Source: an uncultured Rhodospirillales bacterium
GTDB lineage: Bacteria > Pseudomonadota > Alphaproteobacteria > ATCC43930 > CGMCC-115725
Reading direction: 5' to 3'
Assembly (NCBI GenBank): GCA_903822185.1
Contig: CAIJOA010000034.1
Span: forward strand, 1-64,000
Length of the DNA: 64,000 nt
A model generated the notes under the pieces. That model was not told the origin of the DNA. It was given only the letters and a program-made list of their open reading frames with translations, and ran no database searches. Shown one piece after another: positions 53,824 to 62,525 of this stretch (the stretch's first letter is position 1; each line of letters begins with the position of its first letter). The translations under genes were made by a program, and so were the position numbers.

Positions 53824-54944
53824 AGTTTAGCTATTTCCATCTGATGCCCTGGGCCGAGATGAAGGAGCCGGACCAGGATTGGCCGGTTTCTAACCGAAGC
53901 TTCGTGCCAGAACGCGGCACGGAACTTTATAAGGGCTACATCGATGCGATGGTCTATGCCGAGGAATGTGGCTTCGACTGGGTCGGCTGTAACGAGCATC
54001 ATTTCAGCCCCTATGGACTGATGACCAATTGCAATCTGATCGGCGCGGCGCTGACGCAGCGGACGAGCAAGATCGGTATCGCGATGTGCGGCAATCTCGT
54101 GCCGTTGCTCAATCCGGTTCGTGTTGCCGAGGAATATGCGATGCTGGACGTCATGTCCGGCGGCAGGCTTATCGCCGGCTTCATGCGGGGCATTCCGCAC
54201 GAATATGTCGCCTATAATATTCCGCCCGAAGAATCATGGGGCCGGCTGGGTGAGGCGTTCGATCTCATCGTCAAAGCCTGGACGGCACGCGATCCCTTCG
54301 CCTGGAACGGCAAATTTTATCAGTTCCCCGAAGTATCGATCTGGCCGCGCCCGCATCAGCAATCCCATCCACCGATCCTGGTATCGGCGTCGAGTCCTGA
54401 ATCGGCGCGGTTCGCCGCCCAGCACCGTGCGATCATGGGTATCGTGATGATCGCCGATCTAGCATCGGCCAAGGAATCGATCCGGGTCTATTACGAAACC
54501 GCCCGTGCGGCGGGTTGGGAACCGACGCCGGATCATATTCTGGTCGGTGCACATACCTGCGTGGCTGACACGGCCGAAGAGGCCAAGCACTATCTCGGCG
54601 AGGGTACGAAATATCTTTATGACGTGCTGATGGGCGGCCCCCGTACGGCGCAACGCCGTGTCGTCCAGACGCCTGGATATTACAACGACGCGACGATGGT
54701 CAGCCGTCTCGCGGCCAATCGCACGACCTTGAAGACGATTACGATCGACGAGCGCATCGAACGAGGACTTGTCCTCTGCGGGACACCCGACATGGTCGTC
54801 GATCAGGCCAAACGGCTCCATCGCGAACTGGGCCATGGCATCATGCATATCAATATGAAGATCGGGAATATCCCCGATGACGTGGTGCTGCGTTCGATGA
54901 CGTTGTTCGGCAGTGAGGTCATGCCGAGGTTAAGGCCGCTTTGA
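53820..54944 (+). CDS. LLM-class flavin-dependent oxidoreductase (luciferase-like)
   Basis: This 374-aa TIM-barrel flavoenzyme of the bacterial luciferase family begins with the typical strand FSYFHLMPW, then CGFDWVGCNEHHFSPYGL, AMLDVMSGGRLIAGFMRGIP and the C-terminal GTPDMVVDQAKRLHRELG. These enzymes use reduced FMN to oxidise or cleave organic substrates. It ends a five-gene operon that imports and presumably degrades an organic compound. The identity of the substrate is open. Confidence 0.92.
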   Translation: MKFSYFHLMPWAEMKEPDQDWPVSNRSFVPERGTELYKGYIDAMVYAEECGFDWVGCNEHHFSPYGLMTNCNLIGAALTQRTSKIGIAMCGNLVPLLNPVRVAEEYAMLDVMSGGRLIAGFMRGIPHEYVAYNIPPEESWGRLGEAFDLIVKAWTARDPFAWNGKFYQFPEVSIWPRPHQQSHPPILVSASSPESARFAAQHRAIMGIVMIADLASAKESIRVYYETARAAGWEPTPDHILVGAHTCVADTAEEAKHYLGEGTKYLYDVLMGGPRTAQRRVVQTPGYYNDATMVSRLAANRTTLKTITIDERIERGLVLCGTPDMVVDQAKRLHRELGHGIMHINMKIGNIPDDVVLRSMTLFGSEVMPRLRPL

Positions 54945-54959
54945 TCGCCTGAGTATCGG

Positions 54960-55943
54960 CTAGTGGAATAGTCGATCGAACAATCCGGGCCTAAGAACTA
55001 ATGGTAATTGAACTTTTGCGGGATCGCCCGGAAGTTGGGGCGGTATCGGGGGCAAAGGCGAGGCGGCGCGTATCATGCGCAGTATTTGGGTATCACTATC
55101 AGGACAGCCCGTCCCTTGCGCTATTTTCGCGTCGAGAATAGTTCCGTCACGTTGGAAGACCAAATCAACCGATAAACTTATGACTTTGCCCTGAGAGCAC
55201 TTGTCATCCGGTGTTTTCAAAAAGCGGGCAATGCGAGCTCTAAGTTTTTCGAGATAGTCATCGGCTGTGCCATCGCGCGAATCATTACCGATTTCCGCGC
55301 GCCCGGCGCCGACTTCGCCACGCCCTTGCCCACCAAGACCTTGCGTCGCCGAACCAGTCGTCGTGGATGAATTGGTCGCAGCGGTCGCGGCTGCGGCGTT
55401 TGTCGGCGAAGCAGACGGCACCGCCGCGCTTTGCGTCGGCGTGGAGGGCGCTGGCGGCTGCGGCGTTGTCGGATGGGGCGCCGTCGGTTTGTGGGGCGGG
55501 ATGGGCGGCAATTCGGCGACACGAGCCAGCGGCGCGTCCGTCGTTATCGTCTCGCGCAATGGCGGGGTCAGGACCGGAGGTGTCGGGTCTGGTGGCGTCT
55601 CGGCTTGAGCCTCTGCGGGTGTATCTGGTGCCGGCGGTTCCTCGGCGGGGGTTGCGTCACTCGATCCGGCACGAGCGGCGGCTGCGGCGAGACTGTCGCC
55701 GGGACCATCGCCCGCTGCGCCGGATTGGCCGCTCTTTTCAGCGACGACCTCAACCGGAATGGCCGGGATCGGGACAACCTCATCCGGTTCCGGCCAGGGG
55801 AGGTTGATGAGAATGAGGAGAACGATCGCGTGAAAAAGCGCCGAGAAGAAAACGCACGCGACGAGACGCCAGCGGTCTTTCCCGCGCGTTCTTACGTCGT
55901 CGAACTTAAAGCCAAGAACATCGGGCGCATCGACCGTATTCAT
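54960..55943 (-). CDS. TonB-like energy transducer, Cys-containing variant
   Basis: This 327-aa protein has one N-terminal membrane helix with the TonB-type S34-x3-H38 pair, a very long Pro/Ala/Thr-rich periplasmic spacer, a Gly-rich patch (GLGGQGRGEVGAGRA) and a TonB-like C-terminal domain ending near MIRAASPLPP. It lacks the usual YP of the domain and instead has two Cys (KCSQG, GCPDS) that could form a disulfide. It overlaps the neighbouring TonB gene as ATGA. No exbB or exbD is adjacent. Confidence 0.8.
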   Translation of the reverse strand: MNTVDAPDVLGFKFDDVRTRGKDRWRLVACVFFSALFHAIVLLILINLPWPEPDEVVPIPAIPVEVVAEKSGQSGAAGDGPGDSLAAAAARAGSSDATPAEEPPAPDTPAEAQAETPPDPTPPVLTPPLRETITTDAPLARVAELPPIPPHKPTAPHPTTPQPPAPSTPTQSAAVPSASPTNAAAATAATNSSTTTGSATQGLGGQGRGEVGAGRAEIGNDSRDGTADDYLEKLRARIARFLKTPDDKCSQGKVISLSVDLVFQRDGTILDAKIAQGTGCPDSDTQILRMIRAASPLPPIPPQLPGDPAKVQLPLVLRPGLFDRLFH

Positions 55944-56833
55944 CGCCCGCTTTGATAATTTACGTTCATGATGAAGCGTACGGCGGGGTCTTTGTAGCTC
56001 TCCGGAAGCGGGGGAAGCGGGGAGGCCGCTCTAATCATCTCCAGCGTTGCACTGTCGAGAAGCTGATATCCGCTCGCCTTTTCGATCCAGGCGTCGAGCA
56101 CTCTTCCGCTGTGATCGACGACAAACGAGAGCGTGACCACGCCATCCTGCTTTCGTGCTTCGGCGTCGGCCGGGTATCGTTTGAACTGATTGATGCGGTT
56201 GAAAGCCTGGGTGGCGTAATTATCGCGCGCCGTGACCAAGGAATGAGGAGCAAGCTGCCTGTTGTTGGTGCTGCCGCTCGTGCTCGGCGGTTCTAGCGGC
56301 TTGCCGTTGACCCCCTCATGCAGCAGCGCGCTCACGTTTTCGTTTGTCGGTGCGGGCGACGGTGTCGGGGCAGGTGGTTTGGCCGCAACCAGCGGCGTGG
56401 GTTTCGGCGGCGGCACGGGCGCGGGGGCCGGTGCGGAAATTACCGGGGGCTTCTCTTGAGGCGGCTTTTCTGCCGGCGGTTGCTTGAGTGGTGTCGCCGA
56501 TGCCGTGGGCTGAGTAGGCGCTCTAGCGCTGAGGTGTTCGAACGGCAGGGCGGACATGGTGGGAGTCCGCGTCAACAAGGACGTATCGTTGCCGCGCGGG
56601 ACGACCGGCGTTTCCGGAACGGAATTCTCATACCGCATGCTGATCGTGACCGGAATGGCGACGTTCACTTCCTGCTGTCTTTCCGTCCAATTGTGGTCGA
56701 GCGTGAAGAAAAACAGAAAATGGCAGCATACGGACAGAAACAGAGCCCAACTAAAGCCGCGGATTTCGCGCTGTTCGGTAAAAGTTTCGTCTGCTATCGC
56801 TAGCCAATCTTTTGGCAGGGTCGCTTGGGTCAT
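55940..56833 (-). CDS. TonB-like energy transducer
   Basis: This 297-aa protein has one membrane helix (about residues 28-46) with the S34-x3-H38 pair, a Pro/Lys/Ala spacer, and a C-terminal domain with KRYPADAEARKQDGVVTLSF, the classic YP motif followed by a strand, and MIRAASPLPPLPESY. It should link ExbB/ExbD in the inner membrane to outer-membrane receptors. It is the first gene of a two-gene tandem. No receptor or ExbBD gene is in the window. Confidence 0.88.
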   Translation of the reverse strand: MTQATLPKDWLAIADETFTEQREIRGFSWALFLSVCCHFLFFFTLDHNWTERQQEVNVAIPVTISMRYENSVPETPVVPRGNDTSLLTRTPTMSALPFEHLSARAPTQPTASATPLKQPPAEKPPQEKPPVISAPAPAPVPPPKPTPLVAAKPPAPTPSPAPTNENVSALLHEGVNGKPLEPPSTSGSTNNRQLAPHSLVTARDNYATQAFNRINQFKRYPADAEARKQDGVVTLSFVVDHSGRVLDAWIEKASGYQLLDSATLEMIRAASPLPPLPESYKDPAVRFIMNVNYQSGR

Positions 56834-56898
56834 CGTCCCTTGTGTCTAACCCTATTCGGATAAACACTAGACGCTGCCGAACCGTTGCGAAAGCCGTT

Positions 56899-57672
56899 AT
56901 GCCGAAATTTGCCGCCAATATTAGTACGCTCTTCAACGAGTTACCGTTTCTTCAGCGATTCGCGGCGGCGAGACGGGCCGGCTTTCAGGCCGTCGAATTC
57001 CAAGGCGCGTACGAGTTTTCCGCCGCCGATATCGCACACGAGATCAAAGCAGCCGGCGTCGTTCCGGTGCTGCTCAATGCGCCGATGGGCGCGGCGGGCG
57101 AACGCGGTTTGGCGGCGCAGCCGGGCCGCGAGACGGATTTCGATGCGACCATCGAAACGGCGCTGTCCTATGCACGCGCCATCGGCTGTCCGCAGATTCA
57201 CGTTCTTGCCGGCTTCGCGACGGACGATCGCGCGGCGCAGGAATCCACCTATGTCGCCAATCTCCAGCGTGCCGCGGAGATCGCGGCGCGAGACGGCGTC
57301 ACCTTGCTGATCGAGCCGCTCAATCTGCGCGACAACAAGGGTTATTTTCTTTCGACCACAACGCAGGCGATCGCGCTGCTGGATCGAGTCGCGTGCAAGA
57401 ACGTGGCGCTGCAGTTCGATTTTTATCACTGCCAGATTTCCGAGGGCGGGTTGGCGCAGCATGCGCGCGATCTGCACGGTCGCTATCCCCATGTCCAAAT
57501 CGCGAATGTTCCAGGCCGTCACGAACCCGATCTCGGCGAAGTCCATTTTCCGTACCTGTTCGATCTCCTCGATGAGCTGGGCTATGCCGGCTGGGTCGGG
57601 TGCGAATACCGGCCAAAGGCTGAAACGCTGGCCGGCTTGGGCTGGGCGCGGCGGTGGGGTATCGGGAACTGA
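56899..57672 (+). CDS. hyi: Hydroxypyruvate isomerase family protein
   Basis: This 257-aa TIM-barrel protein of the xylose-isomerase-like group has the metal-binding Glu in LLIEPLNLRDNKGYF, the region LQFDFYHCQISEG, and a final GWVGCEYRPKAET with a further Glu. This is the Hyi / 2-oxo-tetronate isomerase pattern of glyoxylate metabolism. I took ATG 56899; the longer frame to 56812 lies over the divergent tonB start. It faces the TonB pair and precedes the FAH gene by 48 bases. Confidence 0.88.
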   Translation: MPKFAANISTLFNELPFLQRFAAARRAGFQAVEFQGAYEFSAADIAHEIKAAGVVPVLLNAPMGAAGERGLAAQPGRETDFDATIETALSYARAIGCPQIHVLAGFATDDRAAQESTYVANLQRAAEIAARDGVTLLIEPLNLRDNKGYFLSTTTQAIALLDRVACKNVALQFDFYHCQISEGGLAQHARDLHGRYPHVQIANVPGRHEPDLGEVHFPYLFDLLDELGYAGWVGCEYRPKAETLAGLGWARRWGIGN

Positions 57673-57720
57673 CCATACTCACCTTCTAAGATAACTGTTT
57701 TCAAAAAGAGGCTGAGAATC

Positions 57721-58569
57721 ATGAAATTATTGCGCCATGGAACGACCGGTAAGGAAAAACCCGGCATTCTCGACTCGAATGGCAAAATTCGTGATTTGTC
57801 CGGCGTCATCGCCGACCTGACGCCGGATCAACTTGCCCCCGCGGCACTGGATCGCTTGCGCGCGATCGACCTCAACAGCCTGCCGCTGGTTCCGGGTGAT
57901 CCGCGCATCGGAACGCCGGTCGCTCAGACTTCGAAGCTCGTTTGCATCGGGTTGAACTACCACGACCACGCCAACGAGACCGGTAATCCGATCCCGAAAG
58001 AGCCGGTCGTCTTTATGAAGGCGATCAGCTCGATCGTCGGACCGAACGACGATGTGATTCTACCCAAGGGCGCGACCAAGGGCGATTGGGAGGTTGAGCT
58101 CGGCATCGTCATCGGCACCAAGGCTCAGTACGTGTCCGAGCAAGATGCCCTCAAGCACGTCGCCGGCTATTGCATCGTCAACGACGTCTCGGAGCGTGCC
58201 TTCCAGATGGAGCGGGGCGGGCAATGGACCAAGGGCAAAAGTTGCGACACTTTTGCGCCGATCGGGCCGTGGCTCGTGACGGCGGACGAAGTGCCAGATC
58301 CCCAGGCGCTCGACGTCCTCTGCGAGGTCGGCGGTCAGGTTATGCAAAAGGGAACGACGCGCAACATGATCTTCTCCTGCGCGCATATCGTCAGTTATCT
58401 GAGCCAGTTCATGACGCTTTTGCCGGGCGATATCATCCCGACGGGAACGCCGGCCGGGGTCGGTTTGGGCATGAAGCCACCACGCTTTTTGAAGCCGGGC
58501 GAAACGATGCGCCTGACGGTGACGGGGCTGGGCGAGCAAAGACAACGAGTCGTGGCTTTCCCCGCTTGA
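57721..58569 (+). CDS. Fumarylacetoacetate hydrolase family protein
   Basis: This 282-aa protein has the FAH fold: GLNYHDHANETGNPIPKEPV, the metal-binding acids in GDWEVELGIVIG, then VNDVSERAFQ and LPGDIIPTGTPAGVGLG. Members are hydrolases or decarboxylases of beta-diketo or 2-keto acids, such as ureidoglycolate lyase-like or acylpyruvase enzymes. The presence of hyi upstream is compatible with glyoxylate or sugar-acid metabolism, but the substrate is not determined. Confidence 0.92.
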   Translation: MKLLRHGTTGKEKPGILDSNGKIRDLSGVIADLTPDQLAPAALDRLRAIDLNSLPLVPGDPRIGTPVAQTSKLVCIGLNYHDHANETGNPIPKEPVVFMKAISSIVGPNDDVILPKGATKGDWEVELGIVIGTKAQYVSEQDALKHVAGYCIVNDVSERAFQMERGGQWTKGKSCDTFAPIGPWLVTADEVPDPQALDVLCEVGGQVMQKGTTRNMIFSCAHIVSYLSQFMTLLPGDIIPTGTPAGVGLGMKPPRFLKPGETMRLTVTGLGEQRQRVVAFPA

Positions 58570-58590
58570 TTTTGTGGCGCAGGCAAGGGG

Positions 58591-58626
58591 ATTCGCGCTA
58601 AACTAAATTTCTTTTAGTATTCGCGC
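58591..58626 (+). promoter_or_regulatory. Leader with direct and inverted repeats upstream of the cold-shock gene
   Basis: ATTCGCGC occurs at 58591-58598 and again at 58619-58626. Between the two copies lies the perfect dyad ACTAAA-TTTCT-TTTAGT (58602-58618). The ribosome site AGGGG and ATG 58636 follow immediately. It may be an operator or a temperature-sensitive RNA structure; both are guesses. Confidence 0.35.
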
Positions 58627-58635
58627 AGGGGTACC

Positions 58636-59328
58636 ATGTACGACCAACGCCGCCCGGGATATTTCCGGAACGATGAGCCTCAGACCGGTCGCCGGGTCGA
58701 GGCCAAGGTGAAATGGTTCAATTCGGCCAAAGGGTTCGGCTTCGTGACCCTAACGGACGGAACCCCCGATGCGTTCCTCCCGATGGCGATTTTGCGCCGC
58801 GCCGGATATGACGATATCCGCGAGGGTGCCTCAGTGACGTGCGAGGTTGGCGCCGGTGCCAAGGGCCCGCTGGTCGTCAATGTCCTCAATGTCGATAACA
58901 GCACGGCGGCGCCTGCGCCGCGTGGCGGTGGCGGCGACCGGGGCGGTGGTGACAGCTATCGTGGCGGAAACGATGGCTATCGCGGCGGCGGCGGTGGCAA
59001 TGATGGCTTCCGGGGCGGCGGCGACCGGGGTGGCGACAGCTATCGCGGCGGCGGTGGTGACAGCTACGGTTCGCGCCAGAATTTCGGTGGCGGCGGTGGT
59101 GGTGGATCCGGCCAGGCGGCCCAATCGGTCGAAGGCGCGGTCAAATGGTTTGAGCCCGATAAGGGATACGGCTTCATTTCGCCCGATGGCGGCGGCAAGG
59201 ACATTTTCGTCCATATCACGGCGCTGCGCCGGAGTGGGATCGAAACTCTCGGGCCGGGCCAGCGGGTTCAGGTCGATGTAATCAATGGCCGGAAAGGCCT
59301 CGAAGCTGACCGCGTGGTCGTGATCTAA
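58636..59328 (+). CDS. Double cold-shock-domain protein with RGG-type linker
   Basis: This 230-aa nucleic-acid-binding protein has CSD1 at about 20-87 with RNP1-like KGFGFV (32-37) and a degenerate RNP2 (DAFLP, 45-49). CSD2 at about 165-230 has KGYGFI (176-181) and a normal DIFVH (189-193). The linker (97-157) is almost all Gly, Arg, Asp, Ser and Tyr, with seven RGG triplets. Two-domain cold-shock proteins are common in alphaproteobacteria; the eukaryote-like RGG linker is the notable part. It probably binds RNA and may chaperone it. Confidence 0.93.
   Translation: MYDQRRPGYFRNDEPQTGRRVEAKVKWFNSAKGFGFVTLTDGTPDAFLPMAILRRAGYDDIREGASVTCEVGAGAKGPLVVNVLNVDNSTAAPAPRGGGGDRGGGDSYRGGNDGYRGGGGGNDGFRGGGDRGGDSYRGGGGDSYGSRQNFGGGGGGGSGQAAQSVEGAVKWFEPDKGYGFISPDGGGKDIFVHITALRRSGIETLGPGQRVQVDVINGRKGLEADRVVVI
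58924..59106 (+). repeat. Low-complexity Gly-rich coding repeat
   Basis: GGCGG-type units here encode the RGG linker of the cold-shock protein. The frame is kept throughout and it is coding sequence rather than a satellite. Confidence 0.85.
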
Positions 59329-59429
59329 AAAGCACTATCTCGCCGAAGTTGACCTCCAGGCAGCGACCCGGAGGTTCGGTTGCGCTATAAGGCGTGTAGC
59401 GCTTCGGCGAGTGGTAGTAGGTGGGTAGC

Positions 59430-60059
59430 ATGGACTTACAGGATACAATCAGGACCTATCGGCTTTTCTCCGGGTCCTACGATTATGTTTTTGGACCGGT
59501 TTTCCATCCGGGACGCAAAGACGCGGTTCAAATTGCGAATGCCCGCCCGGCCCAGCAGATTCTCGAAGTCGGCGTCGGCACTGGTCTTTCGCTCCCTTAT
59601 TTCCGTCCCGATTCTGAAGTCACCGGTATCGACGTTTCGGCCGAGATGCTGGCCAAGGCGCGGAACCGGGTCGAAAACAAAAATTTGAAGCACGTGAAGG
59701 CGATCCTCGAAATGGACGCCGAAAAGATGAGCTTCCCCGACAACAGCTTCGATGCCGTACTCGCATTGTACGTCGCGTCGGTGGTTCCCGATCCGGCGCG
59801 TTTCGCTGCCGAGATGCGCCGCGTCTGCCGTCCCGGTGGGACGATCGTGATCGTCAATCACTTCGCAACCGAAACCGGATTCATGCGCATCGTCGAGCGC
59901 GTTCTCGCGCCGCTCGCCGGCTTCATCGGCTTCCACGCCGACTTCTCGCTCGATAATTTCCTCGAGGTCAGCAAGCTGACCGTGCGCGAGATCAAGCCGA
60001 GCAATCTCTTCGGCTATTGGCGCCTGCTTCGCTGCATCAACGAGAAGCCGGCCGTCTAA
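59430..60059 (+). CDS. SAM-dependent methyltransferase, PmtA-like
   Basis: This 209-aa class I methyltransferase has motif I ILEVGVGTGLSLPYF, GIDVSAEMLAKAR, and motif IV-like ALYVASVVPDPARF. The N-terminus (YRLFSGSYDYVFGPVFHPGR) matches the PmtA phosphatidylethanolamine N-methyltransferase group of alphaproteobacteria, so phosphatidylcholine synthesis is a good guess. I chose ATG 59430 with AGGTGGG upstream over GTG 59421. It converges with the FAD oxidase gene. Confidence 0.85.
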   Translation: MDLQDTIRTYRLFSGSYDYVFGPVFHPGRKDAVQIANARPAQQILEVGVGTGLSLPYFRPDSEVTGIDVSAEMLAKARNRVENKNLKHVKAILEMDAEKMSFPDNSFDAVLALYVASVVPDPARFAAEMRRVCRPGGTIVIVNHFATETGFMRIVERVLAPLAGFIGFHADFSLDNFLEVSKLTVREIKPSNLFGYWRLLRCINEKPAV

Positions 60060-60068
60060 CGGCCGCCG

Positions 60069-60098
60069 CTCGCGCCGCGATCACGGCGCGAGGATTTT
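60069..60098. terminator. Intrinsic terminator overlapping a stop codon
   Basis: A perfect 9-bp stem (CTCGCGCCG / CGGCGCGAG) with the loop CGATCA is followed by GATTTTCC on the plus strand. The stem overlaps the stop codon (60081-60083) of the minus-strand oxidase gene. Confidence 0.65.
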
Positions 60099-61499
60099 CC
60101 CCGGATTCATGATGCCGTCGGGATCGAGCGCATGTTTTACGCGGCGCATTAATTCGATCTCGATCGGCTCTTTATAATGCGCCAGCTCGTCGCGCTTGAG
60201 ACGGCCGATGCCATGTTCCGCGCTGATCGAACCGTTGAGCCCGACCGCGATGTCATGGACGATGCGGTTGAGGTCCGGCTGAAGCTTTAGGAACGCGGCT
60301 TTCTCGCCCTCCACCGGCTGATGGATGTTGTAGTGAATATTGCCGTCGCCGACGTGGCCGAAGGCATTGGGCCGAATGCCCGGTACGTGGCGTTCGATGG
60401 CTTCGCCGGCACGCGTGATGAAGGTGGCAACTTTGCTGACCGGCACGGAGATGTCGTGTTTGACGCTGCCGCCTTCATATTTTTGCGCTTCGACCAGGCC
60501 TTCGCGGATACGCCATAGATCGCGCGCCTGATTGCTGCTGGCGGCGATGACGCCGTCTTTGACGAGGCCGGCTTCCATGCTGTCGGCAAGAAAACGCTCA
60601 AGCGATTCTTTTATCCCGCCGTTCGCTTCGCTCGACGACATTTCCATCAGCACATACCACGGATATTGTGCCGCGATCGGATCGGTGACGCCGACATGCT
60701 TCATCGCCATATCGATGCCGAAGCGCGACAGCAATTCAAACGCCGTTAGCTGATCGCCGCTGGCCTGACGCGCGCGCGAAAACAATGCCATGACGTCTTC
60801 GACGCGCGACAAGGCAAGGAAAGCGGTTTCGATTTGCTTGGGCATCGGGAACAGCCGCAAGGTCGCCGCGGTGATGATGCCGAGCGTGCCTTCGCCGCCG
60901 ATAAACAATTGCTTCAAATCATAACCGGTATTGTCTTTGCGCAGCGCCCGCAGCCCGTGCCAGATGCGGCCATCGGGAAGCACCGCCTCGATACCGAGCA
61001 CGAGCGAACGCGTGTTGCCGTAGCGCAGGACGGCGATGCCGCCGGCATTGGTGGAGATGTTCCCGCCGATCTGACAAGTGCCTTCGGCGCCGAGGCTCAA
61101 CGGATAGAGGCGATCGACGGCTTCAGCCGCTTTCTGGATATCGGCGAGAATGCAGCCCGCTTCGGCGGTGATCGAGAAATCGATCGGATCGATGTCGCGG
61201 ACGCGGTTCATGCGGCTGAGGCTAAGGACGATACCCTTGCCGTCTTCCCACGGCACCGCGCCGCCGGCGAGGCCGGTATTGCCGCCTTGCGGAAAGATCG
61301 GCGTTTTGGTTTCGGCGCAAATCTTGACGATCGCGGCGACTTCTTCGGTCGAGTTGGGGCGCAACACGGCGAGGGCTGCGCCGAAATAAGTGCCGCGTTC
61401 CTCGCGAAGGAAAGGCTCCATCGCCGTGTTGTCGGTGATGAATCCCTTGTCATCGACGGCCTGTTTGAGGCGGGACAGGATTTCTGAGGTCTGAGGCAT
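60081..61499 (-). CDS. FAD-linked oxidase (D-2-hydroxyglutarate / D-lactate dehydrogenase type)
   Basis: This 472-aa flavoprotein of the VAO/PCMH family has the FAD-binding PQGGNTGLAGGAVP near residue 74, GNISTNAGG near 150, and the C-terminal cap with GHVGDGNIHYNIH, whose His and Asp are typical of GlcD/D2HGDH-like enzymes. It oxidises a D-2-hydroxy acid, passing electrons to quinone or ETF. The exact acid cannot be chosen. It follows the Sua5 gene by 20 bases on the minus strand. Confidence 0.92.
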   Translation of the reverse strand: MPQTSEILSRLKQAVDDKGFITDNTAMEPFLREERGTYFGAALAVLRPNSTEEVAAIVKICAETKTPIFPQGGNTGLAGGAVPWEDGKGIVLSLSRMNRVRDIDPIDFSITAEAGCILADIQKAAEAVDRLYPLSLGAEGTCQIGGNISTNAGGIAVLRYGNTRSLVLGIEAVLPDGRIWHGLRALRKDNTGYDLKQLFIGGEGTLGIITAATLRLFPMPKQIETAFLALSRVEDVMALFSRARQASGDQLTAFELLSRFGIDMAMKHVGVTDPIAAQYPWYVLMEMSSSEANGGIKESLERFLADSMEAGLVKDGVIAASSNQARDLWRIREGLVEAQKYEGGSVKHDISVPVSKVATFITRAGEAIERHVPGIRPNAFGHVGDGNIHYNIHQPVEGEKAAFLKLQPDLNRIVHDIAVGLNGSISAEHGIGRLKRDELAHYKEPIEIELMRRVKHALDPDGIMNPGKILAP

Positions 61500-61519
61500 C
61501 GCTTTACCTTCGTCGTTAT

Positions 61520-62464
61520 TCAGCGCTTCGCCGCGCGGCGAAGCCGGTCGTTGATCGCACGCCCAAGTCCTTGCTCCGGAATCGGCATCACGGCAATCGC
61601 GGTAAAGTCGGGTCTGTCCAGCCGGCGCAGCATGGCGAAAAGATTGGCGGCGGCTTCATCGACATTGCCGCTGCGACTGAGCCACAGCGTTTCGGCCGCG
61701 CCCGGCAATGTGTCGGGTCCGAAGGCGAGCAACGCTTCGTCGGCGGCAACCGACGATGCGTTTAGCCGCACGGCGATTTCGGGCGCGTAATGGCTCTCCA
61801 TCATGCCGGGGGAGCGCGGCGCCTCCTGCGTACCGGTTGCGATTTCGATAGGCCCCAAGACCGTCTCCAGCATTTCGACGGTGATGCCGCCTGGCCGTAA
61901 CAGCACCGGATGAAGTCCGGTCATGTCGAGCACGGTCGATTCAACCCCGACCCGGCACGGACCACCGTCGAGCACTCCGGCGATGCTGCCTGCCAATTCC
62001 TTCAGCACATGCTGCGTATCGGTCGGGCTGACGCGGCCTGAACGGTTCGCAGATGGCGCGGCGATCGGTCTTCCGGCCTGGCGAATCAGCTCCAACGCCA
62101 GCGGATGAGCGGGGACGCGAAATGCCAGCGAATCCAGGCCCGCGCTTGCCAGTAGCGAGATGTTGCACTGGGGGGCACGGCGTAAAACCAAACTCAGCGG
62201 ACCCGGCCAGAATCGCTGCATCAACAGGGCGGCACGGCCATCAACCTGCGCCAGCCGTTCGACCTGATCCGCCTTGGAAAGATGTATAATCAAAGGGTTG
62301 AAGCTTGGTCTTCCCTTTGCACGAAAGATCGCGGCGACGGCGTCGTCATTGGTTGCATCGGCGCCGAGCCCATAGACCGTCTCCGTCGGGAACGCGACCA
62401 GCTCGCCGGCGCGGAGCATCGCGGCGGCTTGGTCGATCTGGGCGGGCTGTAGATGAAGTGTCAC
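61520..62464 (-). CDS. L-threonylcarbamoyladenylate synthase (Sua5/TsaC)
   Basis: This 314-aa protein has an N-terminal YrdC-like domain with FPTETVYGLGAD and FRAKGRPSFNPLIIHL, the Lys-Arg-Ser/Pro motif that binds ATP and threonine. A C-terminal Sua5 domain (about 200-314) makes this the long form. The product is the carbamoyl donor for the t6A modification of tRNA. It diverges from the ParA gene by 61 bases. Confidence 0.95.
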   Translation of the reverse strand: MTLHLQPAQIDQAAAMLRAGELVAFPTETVYGLGADATNDDAVAAIFRAKGRPSFNPLIIHLSKADQVERLAQVDGRAALLMQRFWPGPLSLVLRRAPQCNISLLASAGLDSLAFRVPAHPLALELIRQAGRPIAAPSANRSGRVSPTDTQHVLKELAGSIAGVLDGGPCRVGVESTVLDMTGLHPVLLRPGGITVEMLETVLGPIEIATGTQEAPRSPGMMESHYAPEIAVRLNASSVAADEALLAFGPDTLPGAAETLWLSRSGNVDEAAANLFAMLRRLDRPDFTAIAVMPIPEQGLGRAINDRLRRAAKR

Positions 62465-62525
62465 GTTGCTCTGGCATTACGGTTGCAATGGACGGTATAG
62501 GCTTCGCAGGCGGCTGGAGGCAAAC

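Noticed and set aside
58924-59106. GGCGG repeats as a satellite or recombination element
   Set aside because: They stay in frame and encode the Gly/Arg linker between two cold-shock domains.
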